DNA of 64,000 nt, taken from Alishewanella longhuensis. Lineage in GTDB: Bacteria > Pseudomonadota > Gammaproteobacteria > Enterobacterales > Alteromonadaceae. The stretch covers positions 5,166 through 69,165 of the forward strand of contig NZ_BNAO01000002.1 in NCBI RefSeq assembly GCF_014653435.1, given 5' to 3'. Positions 61,341 through 64,000 of the stretch are shown in pieces (positions within the stretch are counted from its first letter, which is position 1; every line of letters begins with the position of its first letter). The translations under genes and the position numbers were made by a program. The notes below the pieces were generated by a model, which was not told the DNA's origin, ran no database searches, and was given only the letters and a program-made list of their open reading frames with translations.

Positions 61341-61376
61341 AGGGGGCTACGGCGAAGGCCATAGCCCCCTTTTTTA
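61341..61376 (+). terminator. Intrinsic terminator of the TonB receptor gene
   Basis: AGGGGGCTA (61341-61349) and TAGCCCCCT (61362-61370) form a 9-bp GC-rich stem followed by six T residues. Confidence 0.92.
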
Positions 61377-61623
61377 TATCTAAGTTAAGCGTCCACCTGA
61401 TATCTATTATTAAATCGTTTTTATGAATTAAGGCAATTCATTTTATTCACAATAAACTATCAGTCACTTCCTATACTATTTGTATTGTTACTAATTTAAG
61501 ACAGTGCGACGTCTCGCCGCGCCCTTAACTAAACCCTTTAATCCTCTACACAAACAGCAACGGGTCTTGGGTTTAATTGGTAACAAGCCAAACGTTTACC
61601 AAAAGGTTTTGAAGGAGACCGAA
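61377..61623. other. Intergenic region before katG
   Basis: 247 bp, AT-rich to about 61500. Spaced CTAT elements (61457, 61471, 61476) are reminiscent of parts of OxyR sites but do not form the full tetrameric pattern. An in-frame open stretch back to 61504 is regarded as untranslated. Confidence 0.3.
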
Positions 61624-63882
61624 ATGACTCAACAACGATTTAATAAAACCCTGCTGGCAGGCATGATGAGCCTGTTACTCGCTTCAGGCTCATCATTTGC
61701 CAATAGCAATGCAGAAATAAGCAAGCCGCAAGGTGCTATGGGCTCTGGCACTGCTGCAGTGGGTGCCGTAAGAACCAACCAATTTTGGTGGCCAAATCAA
61801 TTAGATTTATCACCACTGCGTGCCCATGATATTCGCTCTAACCCTTATGGCGCCGACTTTGATTACGGCAAAGCCTTTAGCAGCCTGAATCTGGCAGCCG
61901 TAAAACAAGATATTGATAAGCTTTTGACTACTTCACAAGATTGGTGGCCTGCTGACTTTGGTAACTATGGCCCTTTCTTTATTCGGATGACCTGGCACAG
62001 TGCCGGTACTTACCGCACACTAGATGGCCGCGGCGGCGCCGGTGGTGGCCAACAACGCTTTGATCCACTGAATAGCTGGCCGGATAACGCTAGTTTAGAT
62101 AAAGCTCGCCGTTTACTCTGGCCAATTAAACAAAAATACGGCGAAGCCTTGTCCTGGTCTGATTTAATAGTGTTAGCCGGTAACGTAGCCTTAGAAAATA
62201 TGGGCTTTCAAACCTATGGTTTTGCCGGTGGTCGCGCTGATGATTGGGAACCGGATCTAGTTTACTGGGGCCCAGAAGTCGAAATGCTGGCCAGTGATCG
62301 GGAAGATGCTGACGGTAAATTACAACGCCCGCTGGGTGCTACGCATATGGGTTTAATTTATGTCAACCCGGAAGGCCCGCGCGGTGTGCCGGATCCGGTA
62401 GGCTCTGCCAAAAATATCCGGGTAGCTTTTGATCGCATGGCGATGAACGATGAAGAAACCGTAGCCTTAATTGCTGGTGGCCATACCTTTGGTAAGATGC
62501 ACGGCGCGCATAAACCTGCCGACTGCCTAGAAGCTGAGCCTGGTGCAGCGGGTATTGAAGAGCAAGGTCTGGGTTGGAAAAACAACTGTGGTAAAGGCCA
62601 CTCCGAAGATACCATTACCAGTGGTTTAGAAGGCGCCTGGACACAAGCTCCAACACGTTGGACCACCTTGTACTTAAGTAACTTATTAAACTTTGACTGG
62701 CAGCAAACTCGCAGCCCAGCGGGTGCTATTCAGTGGATCCCAACCGATGAAGCTCTGCACACTTCGGTTCCAGATGCGCATATTGAAGGTAAGTTTAATC
62801 CACCGGTGATGACCACTGCCGATTTAGCCTTAAAGTATGATCCTGAGTACCGCAAAATTGCCGAGCGTTTCTTAGCTAACCCAGAAGAATATCGCTTAGC
62901 CTTTGCCAAAGCCTGGTACAAGTTAACGCACCGCGATATGGGGCCTCCACGCAATTTCTTGGGGGCTGAAGTACCCCAAGATATTCTGATTTGGCAAGAT
63001 CCGATTGATGCGAAAACCCAATCGACCATCAATGCTAACGATGTGAAAACCTTAAAAGCGGCTATTTTAAAGTCAGACCTAACGGTACCAGAGCTAGTAC
63101 GCGTGGCCTGGGCTGCCGCAGCCAGCTACCGCAGTTCCGATATGCGCGGCGGTGCCAACGGTGGTCGTATTGCTTTAGCGCCACAAAAAGATTGGGCGGT
63201 AAATAATCCTGAGGAAACAGCCAAAGTATTAGCCGTATTAAAAGGCATTCAAGCCGATTTTAATAAGAGCAGAAGAAAAGTTTCACTAGCCGACTTAGTG
63301 GTGCTGGGCGGTGCTACTGCCATTGAAAAAGCGGCCAAGGATGCGGGTTACAACATTACCGTACCCTTTACACCAGGCCGTGGTGATGCAACACAAGAGC
63401 AAACCGATGTTAATTCCTTTGCCTTGCTCGAGCTTACCGCTGACGGTTTTAGAAACTATTTTGATGCGCAAAATAGCTACAAATCACCAACAGAAATGTT
63501 AATAGATAAGGCCGACCAGCTTGATCTAACTGTACCGGAAATGACGGTATTGGTAGGTGGCATGCGAGCGCTGGATGCTAACTATCAGGGCACTAAACAC
63601 GGTGTCTTTACCGACAAGCCGGGCACTTTAAATAACGATTTCTTCGTTAACCTGCTGGATATGTCGACCGTATGGCGTAAAGCTACTACCGATGGGCTGT
63701 ATGATGGCTTTGATCGTAAAAGCGGCGAGAAAAAATGGTCGGCAACCTCTGTCGATTTAATCTTTGGTTCAAACTCTGAACTACGCGCGATAGCCGAAGT
63801 CTATGCCTTTGATACATCGAAGAAAAAGTTTGTCGATGACTTTGTTAAAGCCTGGAGCAAAGTAATGGAGCTGGACCGTTAA
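61624..63882 (+). CDS. katG: Catalase-peroxidase (KatG) with signal peptide
   Basis: Heme enzyme that dismutates hydrogen peroxide and oxidises small substrates. ATG 61624, with AAGGAG at 61612-61617, gives 752 residues. The start is a Sec-type signal ([20 protein letters not shown]), so the enzyme is predicted to be periplasmic, unlike most KatG. N-terminal domain: distal Arg121, Trp124 and His125 ([12 protein letters not shown]), the Met-Tyr-Trp crosslink partners Trp124, Tyr246 (LIYVNPEGP) and Met272, and proximal His287 ([13 protein letters not shown]). The C-terminal duplicated, heme-less domain is complete. Monocistronic. Confidence 0.94.
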   Translation: MTQQRFNKTLLAGMMSLLLASGSSFANSNAEISKPQGAMGSGTAAVGAVRTNQFWWPNQLDLSPLRAHDIRSNPYGADFDYGKAFSSLNLAAVKQDIDKLLTTSQDWWPADFGNYGPFFIRMTWHSAGTYRTLDGRGGAGGGQQRFDPLNSWPDNASLDKARRLLWPIKQKYGEALSWSDLIVLAGNVALENMGFQTYGFAGGRADDWEPDLVYWGPEVEMLASDREDADGKLQRPLGATHMGLIYVNPEGPRGVPDPVGSAKNIRVAFDRMAMNDEETVALIAGGHTFGKMHGAHKPADCLEAEPGAAGIEEQGLGWKNNCGKGHSEDTITSGLEGAWTQAPTRWTTLYLSNLLNFDWQQTRSPAGAIQWIPTDEALHTSVPDAHIEGKFNPPVMTTADLALKYDPEYRKIAERFLANPEEYRLAFAKAWYKLTHRDMGPPRNFLGAEVPQDILIWQDPIDAKTQSTINANDVKTLKAAILKSDLTVPELVRVAWAAAASYRSSDMRGGANGGRIALAPQKDWAVNNPEETAKVLAVLKGIQADFNKSRRKVSLADLVVLGGATAIEKAAKDAGYNITVPFTPGRGDATQEQTDVNSFALLELTADGFRNYFDAQNSYKSPTEMLIDKADQLDLTVPEMTVLVGGMRALDANYQGTKHGVFTDKPGTLNNDFFVNLLDMSTVWRKATTDGLYDGFDRKSGEKKWSATSVDLIFGSNSELRAIAEVYAFDTSKKKFVDDFVKAWSKVMELDR

Positions 63883-63905
63883 CCCCATCCATTAACTCAA
63901 ATGCT

Positions 63906-63927
63906 AAAAGGGCCGTCAGGCCCTTTT
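63906..63927. terminator. Intrinsic terminator after katG
   Basis: AAAAGGGCC (63906-63914) and GGCCCTTTT (63919-63927), 9-bp perfect stem with a GTCA loop. The A/T flanks allow it to work in both directions, serving the convergent gene entering from the right. Confidence 0.88.
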
Positions 63928-63933
63928 CTCGCC

Positions 63934-63999
63934 CTACCCGCCAGACTTTTTTAACATAGCATCCAGAATTGGCTGCGGTGGCTGGCGATGTTTGCTATC
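63934..63999 (-). CDS. C-terminal end of a gene entering from beyond the window
   Basis: Reading leftwards from the edge, 21 sense codons (DSKHRQPPQPILDAMLKKSG and one more Gly) end in TAG at 63934-63936, just before the shared terminator. Too short to identify; the open frame and its place before a terminator support a real 3' end. Confidence 0.45.
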   Translation of the reverse strand, partial: DSKHRQPPQPILDAMLKKSGG

Positions 64000-64000
64000 T

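Noticed and set aside
61441-61500. OxyR binding site before katG
   Set aside because: CTAT elements are present, but the required ATAG-N7-CTAT repeats at ten-base intervals are not.

Overview
The window looks like chromosomal DNA of a free-living, probably aquatic gammaproteobacterium of the Alteromonadales/Chromatiales type (Rheinheimera, Alishewanella or a relative). This is inferred from gene content: a Shewanella-style NagR/NagK/NagP GlcNAc pathway, two carbohydrate-linked TonB-dependent receptors, several chemoreceptors, a FolM pterin reductase and a MetR-like regulator. No rRNA, tRNA, CRISPR array, prophage or insertion sequence was recognised.

Region 1 (about 1-12650) is a chitin/GlcNAc utilisation locus. 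It holds nagB (+), a nagK-nagA-nagP operon (-), a secreted GH20 beta-hexosaminidase (+), a cupin/JmjC-like protein and a large TonB-dependent receptor (-), and a LacI-type regulator (+). Three copies of a 14-bp palindrome (TGACARCGYTGTCA) lie upstream of nagB, in the nagK/hexosaminidase divergent gap and upstream of the receptor. A degenerate half-copy precedes the regulator. Together they form a local regulon: receptor and hexosaminidase capture and cut chitooligosaccharides, NagP imports GlcNAc, NagK phosphorylates it, and NagA and NagB deliver fructose-6-phosphate.

Region 2 (12650-24700) is mixed. It has an RNase J-like beta-CASP hydrolase, cytochrome b561, a GH43 gene broken by an internal deletion (its signal-peptide start survives out of frame), a chemoreceptor, an NAD(P)-binding protein divergent from a LysR regulator, a RelE toxin with a Phd/YefM-type antitoxin, GNAT and VOC proteins, a CsaA-like tRNA-binding protein, a coiled-coil protein of unknown role and a MATE transporter.

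Region 3 (24700-43100) starts with a czcICBA-like heavy-metal efflux operon. It continues with a secreted zinc metalloprotease, a CpdB-type lipoprotein nucleotidase, a MetR-like LysR gene with a structured leader, an S9 peptidase, a Kelch protein, a DUF817 membrane protein with an unknown partner, and a methyltransferase.

Region 4 (43100-53300) contains two further chemoreceptors, a fasciclin protein, a PAS-like sensor kinase immediately after one chemoreceptor, a Gdx/SugE exporter divergent from a LysR regulator, a LysE exporter and folM.

Region 5 (53300-61400) is a second sugar regulon: MFS permease, GH65 disaccharide phosphorylase, beta-phosphoglucomutase, LacI regulator and TonB-dependent receptor. 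A second palindrome family (TTGCAATCGATTGCAA) lies before the phosphorylase and, as a tandem pair, before the receptor. The window ends with a signal-peptide-bearing catalase-peroxidase and the C-terminal tip of a further gene.

No clearly new multi-gene system was found. The most interesting items are the two self-contained operator/regulon sets, two interleaved inverted-repeat leaders (before the MetR-like gene and folM), the GH43 deletion scar, and a terminator abutting the ribosome binding site of the cupin gene.
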